From: Rhodococcus sp. ARC_M5
GTDB taxonomy: Bacteria > Actinomycetota > Actinomycetes > Mycobacteriales > Mycobacteriaceae
Assembly (NCBI RefSeq): GCF_022810405.1
Contig: NZ_JALGQE010000028.1
Coordinates: 1-39,998 of the forward strand
Direction: 5' to 3'
DNA: 39,998 nt
The notes below the pieces were generated by a model. The model saw nothing but the letters and a program-made list of their open reading frames with translations, was not told the origin of the DNA and ran no database searches. The position numbers and the translations under genes were made by a program. Positions 7,935 to 16,394 of the stretch are shown piece after piece (position 1 is the stretch's first letter; the number at the start of each line of letters is the position of its first letter).

Positions 7935-9176
7935 ATGTCTGTGCTGCAGCGCCGATCGTCTCGGCCGCCCTCGAGGTTTCGGTCTGGCCTCGTTCTGCTC
8001 GGTCCTGCTTTCGTCGCCGCGATCGCCTACGTCGACCCCGGCAATGTCGCCTCCAACGTCAGCGCCGGCGCGCAGTTCGGGTACCTGCTGGTCTGGGTGA
8101 TCGTCGCCGCGAACGTGATGGCCGGCCTCGTGCAGTTCCTCTCCGCCAAACTCGGCATCGTCACCGGAATGACACTGCCCGAAGTGGTCCGCGAGAAGTC
8201 GAGCAAGAGTGTGCGACTGGCATATTGGGGGCAAGCAGAAGTGGTCGCCATGGCGACCGACCTCGCAGAGATCGTCGGCGGTGCGATCGCTCTTTACTTG
8301 CTCTTCGACCTGCCGCTCCTGATCGGCGGCCTCATCACCGGAGCCGTATCGATGATCTTGTTGCTGGTCCAGGATCGCCGGGGCCAGCGCCCGTTCGAGT
8401 TCGTGATTCTCGGTCTACTCGGTGTCATCGCCGTCGGATTTCTTGCCAGCGTCGTCGTGGAACCGCCATCGTTCACCGCCGCTGCCGCCGGGTTGATTCC
8501 GCGGTTCGACGGCGCGGAAAGCGTATTGATAGCCGCCGCTATGCTCGGTGCGACGATCATGCCGCACGCGGTCTATCTGCACTCCGGCCTTGCACGTGAC
8601 CGGCACGGACACCCCGAGGCAGGGCCTGTCCGGCAGCGGTTGTTGCGGATCACCCGGATCGATGTCGGGTTGGCGATGCTGCTGGCCGGTGCAGTGAACA
8701 TGTCGATGCTGCTGTTGGCGGCCTCGACGCTGGGAGGCCGAGAGGGCGTCGATTCCATCGAAGGAGCTCACACAGCAGTAGGAGACACTCTGGGGCCGGT
8801 GGTAGCGCTGCTGTTCGCGGTGGGCCTGCTGGCCTCGGGCCTGGCATCGACATCGGTCGGGGCATACGCCGGCGCGATGATCATGGACGGCCTACTACGT
8901 CAGCGCATTCCGATTCTGGTGCGACGACTGGTGACACTTGTTCCCGCACTGGCAATTCTGGCCGCGGGGGTCGACCCCAGTCGGGCACTGGTCGTCTCAC
9001 AAGTCGTCCTGTCCTTCGGTATTCCGTTCGCGCTCATTCCCTTGGTGCGGTTCACCTCGGACCGCATCCTGATGGGCGGCGATGTCAATCACCGGATCAC
9101 GGCATACGCGGCATGGCTCATCGCGGGAATCGTCGTCGCACTCAATGTCGCGTTGATCTATCTGACCGTCGCCTGA
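7935..9176 (+). CDS. mntH: NRAMP-family divalent metal (Mn2+) transporter
   Basis: A 413-residue protein with about 11 membrane segments. It has the NRAMP helix-1 motif DPGN (residues 34-37, metal coordination) and the helix-6 motif MPHAVYLHS (from 209), both diagnostic. NRAMP proteins take up Mn2+, Fe2+ or related ions with protons, and bacterial ones are mostly Mn2+ importers. ATG 7935 has GGAGGG 7 bases upstream; TTG codons from 7911 are in frame but lack such a site. An importer among efflux genes may restore Mn2+ lost to competing metals, which is inference. Confidence 0.92.
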   Translation: MSVLQRRSSRPPSRFRSGLVLLGPAFVAAIAYVDPGNVASNVSAGAQFGYLLVWVIVAANVMAGLVQFLSAKLGIVTGMTLPEVVREKSSKSVRLAYWGQAEVVAMATDLAEIVGGAIALYLLFDLPLLIGGLITGAVSMILLLVQDRRGQRPFEFVILGLLGVIAVGFLASVVVEPPSFTAAAAGLIPRFDGAESVLIAAAMLGATIMPHAVYLHSGLARDRHGHPEAGPVRQRLLRITRIDVGLAMLLAGAVNMSMLLLAASTLGGREGVDSIEGAHTAVGDTLGPVVALLFAVGLLASGLASTSVGAYAGAMIMDGLLRQRIPILVRRLVTLVPALAILAAGVDPSRALVVSQVVLSFGIPFALIPLVRFTSDRILMGGDVNHRITAYAAWLIAGIVVALNVALIYLTVA

Positions 9177-9281
9177 CTGCGCGCGGGTGGACAAGTCCAG
9201 CATGCGCTTATTTCAGGACGATGACCACGCGTAGCGCGTCGACGGACGTCCGGGTCATCGAGTTTCTGCTCGAGGGTGCGG

Positions 9282-9728
9282 TCAGGGTGCGCCGTTGCCT
9301 GCCGTGGTGGGCTCGTGTTGGCTTTTTTCATCGGTATGGAAAGTGATCAGATTGCCGTCGGTGTCGACAGCTGCGAACTCCGTCGTTCCCCAGTCCGTCG
9401 AGACGGGACGACCCGCGTCTGCGGGATGGAGCACTCCCGCGCGGGACATCTCGGCGTAAAGGTCGTTGATCTCGTCCACGGCGATGCGGCAGCTGGCTGT
9501 GCCGGCAAGGAACGTCTCGGCTCCGCTGCATACCGGCCATGCCGCAGGGTCTGAACGGGTATTCCAGCTGTCGTCGTCGGCGGCCCACAAGTGGATCTCG
9601 ACGTCGTCGCGGGTAAGTCTCGCGAAAGTCGGGTCGGTGTACCGGGTCGTGAAGCCGAACGCGCGGACGTATATCTCTACAGCGGTGTCGATGTCTCGTA
9701 CCGGCAGCGCAGGTACCACTTTCGACAT
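9282..9728 (-). CDS. VOC (glyoxalase/bleomycin-resistance) superfamily protein
   Basis: About 148 residues with two beta-alpha-beta-beta-beta halves: VVPALPVRDIDTAVE at the start, FARLTRDDVEIHLW in the first half and FAAVDTDGNLITFH near the end. The shape and HLW/FH metal- or ligand-contact positions resemble bleomycin-resistance-type VOC proteins, which often bind small compounds. Start ATG 9728 (MSKVV) is preferred; ATG 9734 is also possible. Its substrate cannot be told from sequence. It stands alone between the Mn transporter and the recombinase. Confidence 0.8.
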   Translation of the reverse strand: MSKVVPALPVRDIDTAVEIYVRAFGFTTRYTDPTFARLTRDDVEIHLWAADDDSWNTRSDPAAWPVCSGAETFLAGTASCRIAVDEINDLYAEMSRAGVLHPADAGRPVSTDWGTTEFAAVDTDGNLITFHTDEKSQHEPTTAGNGAP

Positions 9729-9807
9729 GCCCATAGGCAACACTAACGCCGACGAGCCGGAGTAGGAGCCGAACCCACATCAATTGCTGGCGCTCAGTGC
9801 ATTCGAC

Positions 9808-9907
9808 TTCTGACACAGTGAACGCGACTCCTGAAACTGACAGGCCGACCGAGCGACCAGCCGCTGGATGGTGTCAAAAACGTAGGCTAAACCTTGGCGT
9901 GTCAGAA
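9808..9907. other. Possible recombination (res-like) region upstream of the serine recombinase
   Basis: TTCTGACAC (9808-9816) is inverted relative to GTGTCAGAA (9899-9907), and a partial copy (GTGTCAAAAACG) begins at 9871. Inverted and direct copies of a short motif just before a resolvase gene are what a res or crossover site looks like. There are no clear three subsites, so this is tentative. Confidence 0.35.
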
Positions 9908-9925
9908 CCATTGAATAGATGAGTT

Positions 9926-10546
9926 GTGGCACAGTTGACCGCTGTGGGCCACAAATACGGGTACGCCAGGGTCTCGACCGCTGAACAGAACCTCGATCTA
10001 CAGAGCGACGCGCTGAGAGCTTTCGGTTGCGAACGTATCTTCACCGACACTGCGAGCGGGTCCACCACCACCCGGCCGGCGTTGACGGAACTGCTCGACA
10101 TTCTCCTGCCCGGTGACGTGCTCACAGTCTGGCGACTCGACCGGCTCGGCCGCAACCTTCCCCATCTCATCGAGCTCATCGCAGACCTCAAGGCCAGGGG
10201 AGTGGCGTTCGCATCGGTCACCGAACAGATCGATACCACCACCGCCGGCGGAGAACTCATCTTCCACATCTTCGGTGCACTCGCCAGCTTCGAGCGACAA
10301 CTTCTCCGCGAACGCACACACGCAGGCCTCGCCGCAGCCCGCGAGCGAGGGAAGGTCGGCGGTCGCCCACCCGCGCTCACGGTCACTAAGAAGCGGGAGG
10401 CAACCCGAATGCGTAACCAGGGCAGAACGATCGGAGATATTGCAGAAGTGTTGGGAGTCAGTAGGCGCACGCTGTATCGGCACTTCGAGCAGGCTGCGCA
10501 GAGACCCGTCACCCTCAATTCGACATCAGGAGCAGAACCGAAGTGA
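9926..10546 (+). CDS. Serine recombinase (resolvase/invertase family)
   Basis: A 206-residue protein. The N-terminal catalytic domain has YARVST with nucleophile S17, followed by VWRLDRLGR and the long dimer helix with SFERQLLRERT. The C-terminal GRPPALT linker leads into a helix-turn-helix (about 168-188, IGDIAEVLGVSRRTLYR) like Tn3 resolvases and Hin/Gin invertases. It is expected to resolve multimers or invert or excise DNA. The start is GTG 9926. The end overlaps the next gene as GTGA, an unusual coupling of a recombinase to a non-recombinase gene. Confidence 0.92.
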   Translation: MAQLTAVGHKYGYARVSTAEQNLDLQSDALRAFGCERIFTDTASGSTTTRPALTELLDILLPGDVLTVWRLDRLGRNLPHLIELIADLKARGVAFASVTEQIDTTTAGGELIFHIFGALASFERQLLRERTHAGLAAARERGKVGGRPPALTVTKKREATRMRNQGRTIGDIAEVLGVSRRTLYRHFEQAAQRPVTLNSTSGAEPK

Positions 10547-11694
10547 TCGATCGAGTAACTGACGCCGACTACCAACTGCGTTGGCCGAGAGAACTTTTCG
10601 TACAGGAGGCAGCAAGGCTGCTCAATCTACGGTCTGAGGGTAATTGGGACGACCGCTGCAAGATGCTGCTCCGCGACGCGTTCGTCGACTTTCCGGCGTG
10701 CGGGCCCCTGGACGACCTGAAGGAGCTTCCTGAGACTCTAGGCCCGGAATGGGGAGAGAAGCCTCTCGACAAGGTCTTCTCACGTCGACATATGTTCCTC
10801 CGTGACCTCATGTCGCAGGCCGACCAGCTCAACGAAGATCCGCCGGCCAGACGGCCGCTCTGGCGAGAACGCCACGGCATCACTACGTCCGCAGAGTCGG
10901 CCGCGACGTTCGATGCGCTGGTGGCCCGATATGTCGACCTGGTCAACGACCTGGACACCCTCTGCTACTTCGACCGAATCTTCACCAAGGACTGCGTCGA
11001 CGATCAACGAGGTAAGCAGCCTGAGCAGTACCTGTATCAAAACTTGACTGTAGATCTGGCGTGGCCGCTCGACTCGAGTGTGTTGATCGACGATCGCGAT
11101 CTGTTCTACGACGTGGTCGAAGTTCTACACGACGCGGCCGCCCGTCCCCGCGACGGATACGACCACGCCTACTGCGAATGCGGCTGGCATGGAAAGCAAT
11201 TCGACTCGACAAGCGGACGCGCCGTCTATCGCTGGCGCGTCAACAAACTTTTCGACCGACACGACGTCAGGCTCCGCCTTGCCGAGGACGGTGCCGAAGA
11301 AGGTCGTCTTGTCACCACCACGGACGACGCACGCAACGACCTGATCGACACGGCGACCAGTAGGACCACGCCCAGCGTCGATCGCGTCCAACACGGCGTG
11401 GAACAGTTCCGCAGACGAGGTGCCACCCGAAACGACAAACGAGCGGCCGCCAGATCCCTGGCCGACGTCCTCGAATCACGCCGCAAGAACGTCCTGGCCG
11501 ACGCCCTGACGAAGACCCATGCCGGCGAGCTGTTTCACATCGCCAACAAGTTCGACATCCGCCACCACACGGAAGATCAAAAGGCCGACTACCCCGACTA
11601 CTATCTCGACTGGATCTTCTGGCTCTACCTCGCCACGATCGAACTCACGAACAACATCATCGAAGACCAGCAGGATGGGGCGACAGCGCCCTGA
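10543..11694 (+). CDS. Unrecognised 383-residue protein coupled to the recombinase
   Basis: I do not recognise the family. GTG at 10543 overlaps the recombinase stop, so the two are co-translated. The N-terminal third is acidic and helical. The middle has YDVVEVLHDAAARPRDG, then a Cys/His cluster (YCECGWHG) and a compact YRWRVNKLFDRHDVRLRL segment. The C-terminus is helical, with an IRHH pair and YYLDWIFWLYLATIELTNN. The arrangement is loosely reminiscent of AbiJ/HEPN-type abortive-infection proteins, but no diagnostic Rx4-6H motif can be fixed by eye. No signal peptide or clear membrane anchor is present. Base composition resembles that of its neighbours. Confidence 0.75.
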   Translation: MIDRVTDADYQLRWPRELFVQEAARLLNLRSEGNWDDRCKMLLRDAFVDFPACGPLDDLKELPETLGPEWGEKPLDKVFSRRHMFLRDLMSQADQLNEDPPARRPLWRERHGITTSAESAATFDALVARYVDLVNDLDTLCYFDRIFTKDCVDDQRGKQPEQYLYQNLTVDLAWPLDSSVLIDDRDLFYDVVEVLHDAAARPRDGYDHAYCECGWHGKQFDSTSGRAVYRWRVNKLFDRHDVRLRLAEDGAEEGRLVTTTDDARNDLIDTATSRTTPSVDRVQHGVEQFRRRGATRNDKRAAARSLADVLESRRKNVLADALTKTHAGELFHIANKFDIRHHTEDQKADYPDYYLDWIFWLYLATIELTNNIIEDQQDGATAP

Positions 11695-11960
11695 CGTTCG
11701 GCCGTGGGCACGGGGCTCGCGATCCGGGTGTCGATTTCGCCGCCCCCGCGCGGAGCCATTTAGGCCCACCGGGAACCAACGCTTGCCCTGTCAGGTGCCA
11801 CGGTGAAACAGCTTGATATTCATCCGTTGTAATCGCATGCTGGCAGTTGTCCGAGGCAGTAGCCGAGGAAAGCGGTTCGTGTAGGAGGTCTCCGGAGCGT
11901 AAGCACCCTTCGTGGGCAGCTCCACCTAGACGGTTTCCAGCCTTGCGCGCCCATCACGAC
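11695..11960. other. Intergenic region, possible structured RNA before a terminator
   Basis: No convincing ORF. The part from about 11840 to 11940 contains short self-complementary pieces (for example CTCCGGAG) and leads straight into the strong hairpin at 11961-11997. A small RNA transcribed rightward is possible, but no clear promoter is seen. Confidence 0.3.
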
Positions 11961-11997
11961 ACAAAGGCTCGATCTCTTCCGAGATCGGGCCTTTTGT
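11961..11997. terminator. Bidirectional hairpin terminator
   Basis: The arms ACAAAGGCTCGATCTC and GAGATCGGGCCTTTTGT pair around TTCC with one mismatch and one bulge. AAAG and CTTTT runs flank it, so it can serve both strands. It ends exactly at the stop of the minus-strand DUF3800-like gene. Confidence 0.75.
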
Positions 11998-12536
11998 CAT
12001 GGCACCCGTATCTCGGTGATTCGGTGTTTGATGGCGTCTTTGTATATACCTCCTCTGCCCCAGGCCCATGCGTGTACGTCAGGCAGTGCGAGCATGGGGT
12101 TGTTCATACTCGCCGGCTCGTGGTCGTACGTCATGTCAGGGCTCGGGCCAAGCGCGTGTCGGATGACCTGCCGGTCCTTCGGGTCCTGGTCGCACGACTC
12201 GACGACCACGCGAGCGACGTCCATGCCGTTCAAATCGAGAAAGGCGCTCCTGAGCGCCATATCGCGCGCTTCGCGCTCCGAGCACCTCTTCTTCACCACG
12301 TAGATCCTGCTGTGCGCCTCTAGCTGGGCTACAGTCGAAACGATCTTCATTCTGTCGGCGCCACGAACGTTCTTCATGTGTAGCCGAGCTGCACCGTTGG
12401 GTCGCAGCGACTTCATCGTGGTTCGGTATTCCGCAACGTCACCTTCGATCACAGTCACCGCGCACAGCATGAACCCACTGTTGGGTCGCTTCGATTCGTC
12501 GATGTACGCATGACGAATCACCTTGGGTTGCTTCAT
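11997..12536 (-). CDS. DUF3800-like protein (RNase H-fold type)
   Basis: A 179-residue protein beginning with AYIDESKRPNSGFMLCAV, the YIDES pattern near the N-terminus that marks DUF3800 proteins, whose acidic residues (D13, E14) resemble RNase H-like active sites. Further acidic and histidine positions (RLHMKN, LPDVHAWAWGRGGIYK) fit. DUF3800 proteins are common on mobile elements and their function is not established. The ATG at 12536 overlaps the stop of the winged-helix gene as ATGA, so both are made from one message. A terminator hairpin sits at its end. Confidence 0.7.
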   Translation of the reverse strand: MKQPKVIRHAYIDESKRPNSGFMLCAVTVIEGDVAEYRTTMKSLRPNGAARLHMKNVRGADRMKIVSTVAQLEAHSRIYVVKKRCSEREARDMALRSAFLDLNGMDVARVVVESCDQDPKDRQVIRHALGPSPDMTYDHEPASMNNPMLALPDVHAWAWGRGGIYKDAIKHRITEIRVP

Positions 12537-13408
12537 ACGTCGGCCTTCTTGGGTCTACGCACTCGTTTCGCAGCTTCGGTTTGCAGGGCACGGCGACGGG
12601 TCGTGCTGAAGGGATCGGCCAGCGCGCGATGGTAGACCTCACGCAGGAGGCCGGCGGGGAGCCGGGCAGAGGCAGTCCTCTGGATATGGACCAGCAAGAG
12701 CTTCTCCTTGCTCAGCTCGAGGTATCCGCGCTCGGCAGTGCGTTCGGAGATACCGTAATAGCGCTGCGCACGATCGACGGCCATCTCGAAGGCCGGCTTC
12801 CCTTGGGTCTCCTTCAGCATGATCAGCAACATGGCTTTGCCTGGAAGCTTGAGCCGATCGATGTAGCCGTCGTTCCAGAATTCGTGTGGAATCGTGAAAT
12901 AAGGACCATCTTGGATCGGACCCGATGGGGCATCGTCGGCGCGCGCCCCAGGTCGAGTCCACGCCTGGCCGGAACCGTCCTCTCGGAGAGGGGTCAGTAC
13001 TGTCGTCAACCCCCGACGTGTTCGTGTTATCAGCCCCATGTCGTCGAGGACTCGAAAGGCCTTCGATGCCGTCGTGACGCTGCAATGGGTGCGGCTGCTC
13101 AGAATGTTTGCCCAGGCCCCCAGCGGCAGGGGGTCCTCCTCGGTCAGAATCGGTTGCAGGGCATACAGAGTGAGGAGTGCATCGAGCGCTCTTTCTTGCC
13201 TGTTGGTCACGAACAGAGCAAGGGATGAGGAACGATCGGTGGGACCGGGATCCTTCTGCACAAACACGTTTCGGACGGGAACATACCCGCGGCGCGCGCC
13301 ATCCAGAAGGATGCGCCGAGCCTCGTGGGGGCTGGGGGGCACCTCGTCCTTGAGGCTGCCGAACGGATCGTCTGTCATTGCATGAACGCTACCCGTTTCG
13401 GCGTGCAC
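12533..13408 (-). CDS. Two-domain winged-helix DNA-binding protein, candidate replication initiator or regulator
   Basis: A 291-residue protein with two apparent winged-helix units. The first is about residues 70-135 (ALDALLTLYAL, SVTTASKAFRVLDDMGLITRT). The second is about 185-240 (KAMLLIMLKETQG, GISERTAERGYLELSKEKLLLV). The end is basic (KRVRRPKKADV). Two tandem winged helices with direct repeats upstream match the architecture of iteron-type Rep initiators, but no family-specific signature can be confirmed by eye, and a GntR-like regulator is an alternative. GTG 13408 has AGGAAG upstream; ATG 13378 (MTDDPFG) is the other candidate start. The gene is coupled to the DUF3800-like gene. Confidence 0.7.
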   Translation of the reverse strand: MHAETGSVHAMTDDPFGSLKDEVPPSPHEARRILLDGARRGYVPVRNVFVQKDPGPTDRSSSLALFVTNRQERALDALLTLYALQPILTEEDPLPLGAWANILSSRTHCSVTTASKAFRVLDDMGLITRTRRGLTTVLTPLREDGSGQAWTRPGARADDAPSGPIQDGPYFTIPHEFWNDGYIDRLKLPGKAMLLIMLKETQGKPAFEMAVDRAQRYYGISERTAERGYLELSKEKLLLVHIQRTASARLPAGLLREVYHRALADPFSTTRRRALQTEAAKRVRRPKKADV

Positions 13409-13464
13409 CCCTGTTACTTCCTGTAACCCTCGATTGTCTTACCGGGTGCCATGGTGAGACACCA

Positions 13465-13512
13465 TGAAACTTCTACTGAAACTACTTCTGAAACCGAACA
13501 TGAAACTACTTA
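13465..13512 (+). repeat. Four 12-bp direct repeats (iteron-like)
   Basis: Four consecutive 12-bp units each begin TGAAAC (13465, 13477, 13489, 13501), with consensus TGAAACTWCTWC; the third unit is diverged. They lie about 55-105 bases upstream of the winged-helix gene start and are much less GC-rich than the surroundings. Position and periodicity suggest a replication origin or autoregulatory operator array. A chance in-frame ORF covers them and is not regarded as a gene. Confidence 0.7.
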
Positions 13513-13670
13513 GGACATCTAGAGCCAGCGGCCACCAGCAGTACTGGAGTCGGATGACGGATCTGACGCCTAGGAACTCATCAACCCCAAATCCGAGATT
13601 TCCCACTGGGTCGCCGGAGTCGCGCGAGCACCGAGCAACATGCGTGCGAAGACAAGCTTGTGTGTAGGGC

Positions 13671-13715
13671 CGGGCCACCCTGCGGGCGTCCACCGAATCG
13701 AGCTCCGCTGCGCTC
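13671..13715 (+). repeat. Dispersed repeat, copy A (45 bp)
   Basis: A 45-bp unit beginning GGCCACCCTGCGGGCGTCC. It recurs with 2 mismatches at 35629-35673 and 4 mismatches at 24107-24151, and with small deletions from 34060. This copy is not followed by a small gene and is cut off by the IS110 element. Confidence 0.85.
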
Positions 13716-13991
13716 CGTCCTATGAAAAGAGTTCTTGTTTTCCTTAACGTCATTGCCGGGCATCACCGGGCCGCGGACGTAGGTTCTGGATGCCTGGGGA
13801 CGCCGGGTATGGCTATCTTTTTTTCGCTGTTCGGATGGCCGGAAGGGAATGGCCGCCCGGCGTTCTCGACGACTCGACCGCTCATTGAGAGATGCGACGC
13901 GATCGCTGATTAAGGACACGACGGGGATGTCGTCCACCAGGTACTCCATATGTGACCGACGATCGAGGGGGAACGCTGTGCAAGACGTGGG
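13716..13991 (+). other. Non-coding left end of the first IS110-family element, candidate bridge-RNA region
   Basis: Between repeat copy A and the transposase lie about 275 bases without a credible gene. In IS110-group elements the non-coding end upstream of the recombinase encodes the bridge RNA that guides target and donor choice. This stretch is of the right size and place. I cannot fold it reliably by eye and the exact IS end is not fixed. Confidence 0.4.
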
Positions 13992-15185
13992 GTGGGTATC
14001 GATGCGGGCAAGACGCATCACCATGCCGTGGCGATCGATCATGAGGGACGAACACTGTTGTCACGGCGCGTGGTGAACGGGCAACCCGAACTGACCGACC
14101 TCATCGACGATGTCGGAGCGCTGGCCGCCGGTGGGCCCATCACCTGGGCTGTGGACTTGAACAGCGGAGGCGCGGCACTTCTGATTGCGTTGCTCCGCGT
14201 GGGAGGTCAATCTCTGCTCTATATTCCGGGCCGGATCGTTCATCACGCTGCTGCGGGATACCGAGGCGACGGCAAGACCGATGCCAAGGACGCGGCGATC
14301 ATCGCGGACCAGGCCCGGATGCGCCGAGACCTGCTCCCGATGCGGGCCGACGACGAAATCAGCGTCGAGCTGGCCCTTCTGACCTCACACAGAACTGATC
14401 TGATGCGCGATCGCACGCGCACGATCAACCGACTCAGAGCTCTTCTCAGCACCTACTTCCCAGCCCTCGAACGTGCTCTCGATCTGAGCAACGTCAAGGG
14501 CGCACTGATACTGCTGACAGGGTTCCAGACACCGGAGGGCATCCGTTCGCTCGGAGCCCCAGCATTGGAAGCGTGGCTACGAAACCGCAAGGCATACAAC
14601 GCCACTGAACTTGCCAGGCTGGCCACCGAGGCCGCACTGTCACAAGTGGTGCGGGTGGCGGGCCAGTGTGTTGCCGCCGCGGTTGTCGAAACGCTCGCTC
14701 ACTCCGTGCTGGACCTCAACCGTCGGCTGGCCGAACTGGACAAACAGATCGAGCAGACGTTTCGGCGCCATCGCAGCGCCACCGTCATCGAATCGATGCC
14801 CGGGATGGGTCCGCTACTCGGCGCAGAATTCCTCGCAGCCACCGGCGGCGATGTGACAGCGTTCGGCACTGCAGACCGCCTCGCGGCGGTCGCCGGACTC
14901 GCGCCCGCGCCACGGGACTCGGGACGGGTCAGCGGCAACCTGCGCCGGCCACGCCGATACGACCGAAGGCTGCTGCGGGTGGCGTACCTGTCGGCGCAAC
15001 TGAGTGTCCGATCCTGTCCGGCGTCGAAAGTCTTCTACGACCGCAAACGAGCCGAAGGCAAACGTCACACGCAGGCGGTGCTGGCTCTCGCGCGCAGGCG
15101 CTCGAACGTGCTGTGGGCCATGCTCAGAGACGGAACGACGTATGACGACCGGTCAGGAGCGCCCCCGCACGCTGAAGCGGCCTGA
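13992..15185 (+). CDS. IS110-family transposase (RuvC-like DEDD recombinase), probably with an N-terminal frameshift
   Basis: A 397-residue protein with the DEDD_Tnp_IS110 domain first (GIDAGKTHHHAVAID, then WAVDLNSGG and GKTDAKDA) and the Transposase_20 domain later (IESMPGMGPLLGAEFLA, AGLAPAPRDSG). Most such proteins begin with a short DVWVGIDAGK-type strand. Here GTG CAA GAC GTG at 13978-13989 supplies MQDV in another frame, and one missing base before GIDAGK would join them. The element may therefore be inactive, or start at GTG 13992. The 3-prime end overlaps the end of the convergent MFS gene by 33 bases, suggesting the element landed in or next to that gene's tail. Confidence 0.92.
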   Translation: MGIDAGKTHHHAVAIDHEGRTLLSRRVVNGQPELTDLIDDVGALAAGGPITWAVDLNSGGAALLIALLRVGGQSLLYIPGRIVHHAAAGYRGDGKTDAKDAAIIADQARMRRDLLPMRADDEISVELALLTSHRTDLMRDRTRTINRLRALLSTYFPALERALDLSNVKGALILLTGFQTPEGIRSLGAPALEAWLRNRKAYNATELARLATEAALSQVVRVAGQCVAAAVVETLAHSVLDLNRRLAELDKQIEQTFRRHRSATVIESMPGMGPLLGAEFLAATGGDVTAFGTADRLAAVAGLAPAPRDSGRVSGNLRRPRRYDRRLLRVAYLSAQLSVRSCPASKVFYDRKRAEGKRHTQAVLALARRRSNVLWAMLRDGTTYDDRSGAPPHAEAA

Positions 15186-16394
15186 CCGGACTCCCGGCAT
15201 GCTGAACGCCGCGAGGCCAGCAGCGGATACGGCGATCACACCGAGAACGAGAAAGGCGTGGGAGTAGCTTCCGGTCCACTCGGCCAACACCGCGCCGCCC
15301 CACGGGCCGAATGCCATCGTGATCACGATGGGGGCATTCATGATTCCGCCGAGGTGCCCGTAATGAACCGGACCCCAGCGGTCGGTGATTGCGGTTGCCT
15401 GCACGAGGGTGAAGATGCCCCGCGCCAATCCGGCCCCGACGGCGAGGAAGACGAGGGCGAGTGTGCTGGTGGCGAGCCCGAGCAGTGCGGTGGTCAGGGC
15501 GGTAGCGGCGATGACGGAGACGGTGCGCCCCCGTGTGCCCGTGAGGCGTTGCAGCGGCAGGTAACCGAGCCGACCGAGAACTTGACCGGCACCGCCGAGG
15601 CCGAGGGTTGTAGCGGCGAGGGTGGCGTCGACGCCGCGCTCGAGGAGCAGCGGAACGAGGTTGAACACCGCAGCAAACGATGCGAACGCCGCAACGGACA
15701 GTGATGCGGTAAGGACGAGGAAGGGTCGGCTGCGGCTGATCGCGGACCTCGACTCCGGCGGCGCTGCATGGACGCCCGGGTGGGCAGGTGGCCACGATCC
15801 ACGTAGACCGAACGCGTGCGAGGGAACCGTGACAACGAGCAGGAAGGCGGCGAGCACCACATAGGTGCTGCGCCAGTCGAATCGGCCCATCAATGCGGCT
15901 GTCACCGGCGCGAACACAGTGCTGGCGAGGCCGGCTGCGAGAGTAAGGATCATCAGGGCCCGCACTCGATCACCTCCCCACCATCGGGTCAGGGCGGCGA
16001 ACGCCGGTGGGTAGAGCACTGCGCCCATCGCGACGCCTGCAACCACCCACCCGATGTAGAACACCGGCAGTGACGGTGCCGTAGCGATGACGATGACAGC
16101 AGGGGCGGCGATGATCGAGCCGGTCGTCATCACCCATCGCGGGCCGTGGCGGTCCAGAACCCGGCCGACAGGGATTCCGACCAGTGCCGCGACGAGTTGG
16201 CCGACGGTGAACGCCGCGACGATCGATGTCGTCGACCATCCGGTATCGGCCGAGATCGACGGTGCGAGAACAGGAAAGGCGTAGTACAGGATGCCCCAGC
16301 TGGTGATCTCGGTGACGCACAACGCGCCGAGCACCCGTCGCCGACCGGGGTGCTGCGCCTCGGTCGGCGACGTGTCGGCGGTAGTGTTAGTCAC
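15153..16394 (-). CDS. MFS transporter associated with the arsenic block
   Basis: A 413-residue protein with about 12 membrane segments in two halves and a central polar loop. It has the MFS loop GRVLDRHGPRWVM after helix 2, and TSWGILYYAFPVLAPSI in helix 1. MFS pumps in arsenic operons export arsenicals or their metabolites (the ArsK and ArsJ types are known), but the substrate here is not determined. Its ATG lies 8 bases inside the end of the flavoprotein gene, so they are coupled. The last residues overlap the IS110 element, so the original C-terminus may have been replaced. Confidence 0.85.
   Translation of the reverse strand: MTNTTADTSPTEAQHPGRRRVLGALCVTEITSWGILYYAFPVLAPSISADTGWSTTSIVAAFTVGQLVAALVGIPVGRVLDRHGPRWVMTTGSIIAAPAVIVIATAPSLPVFYIGWVVAGVAMGAVLYPPAFAALTRWWGGDRVRALMILTLAAGLASTVFAPVTAALMGRFDWRSTYVVLAAFLLVVTVPSHAFGLRGSWPPAHPGVHAAPPESRSAISRSRPFLVLTASLSVAAFASFAAVFNLVPLLLERGVDATLAATTLGLGGAGQVLGRLGYLPLQRLTGTRGRTVSVIAATALTTALLGLATSTLALVFLAVGAGLARGIFTLVQATAITDRWGPVHYGHLGGIMNAPIVITMAFGPWGGAVLAEWTGSYSHAFLVLGVIAVSAAGLAAFSMPGVRSGRFSVRGRS

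Noticed and set aside
7125..13512. Tandem repeats considered as a CRISPR array
   Set aside because: Units at 7125 and 13465 are 18 and 12 bp without unique spacers, one is coding, and no cas genes are present in the window.
13464..13667. A 67-codon ORF over the 12-bp repeats (MKLLLKLLLKPNMKLL...)
   Set aside because: The Leu/Lys-rich start is produced by the repeats themselves, and the rest has no recognisable features.
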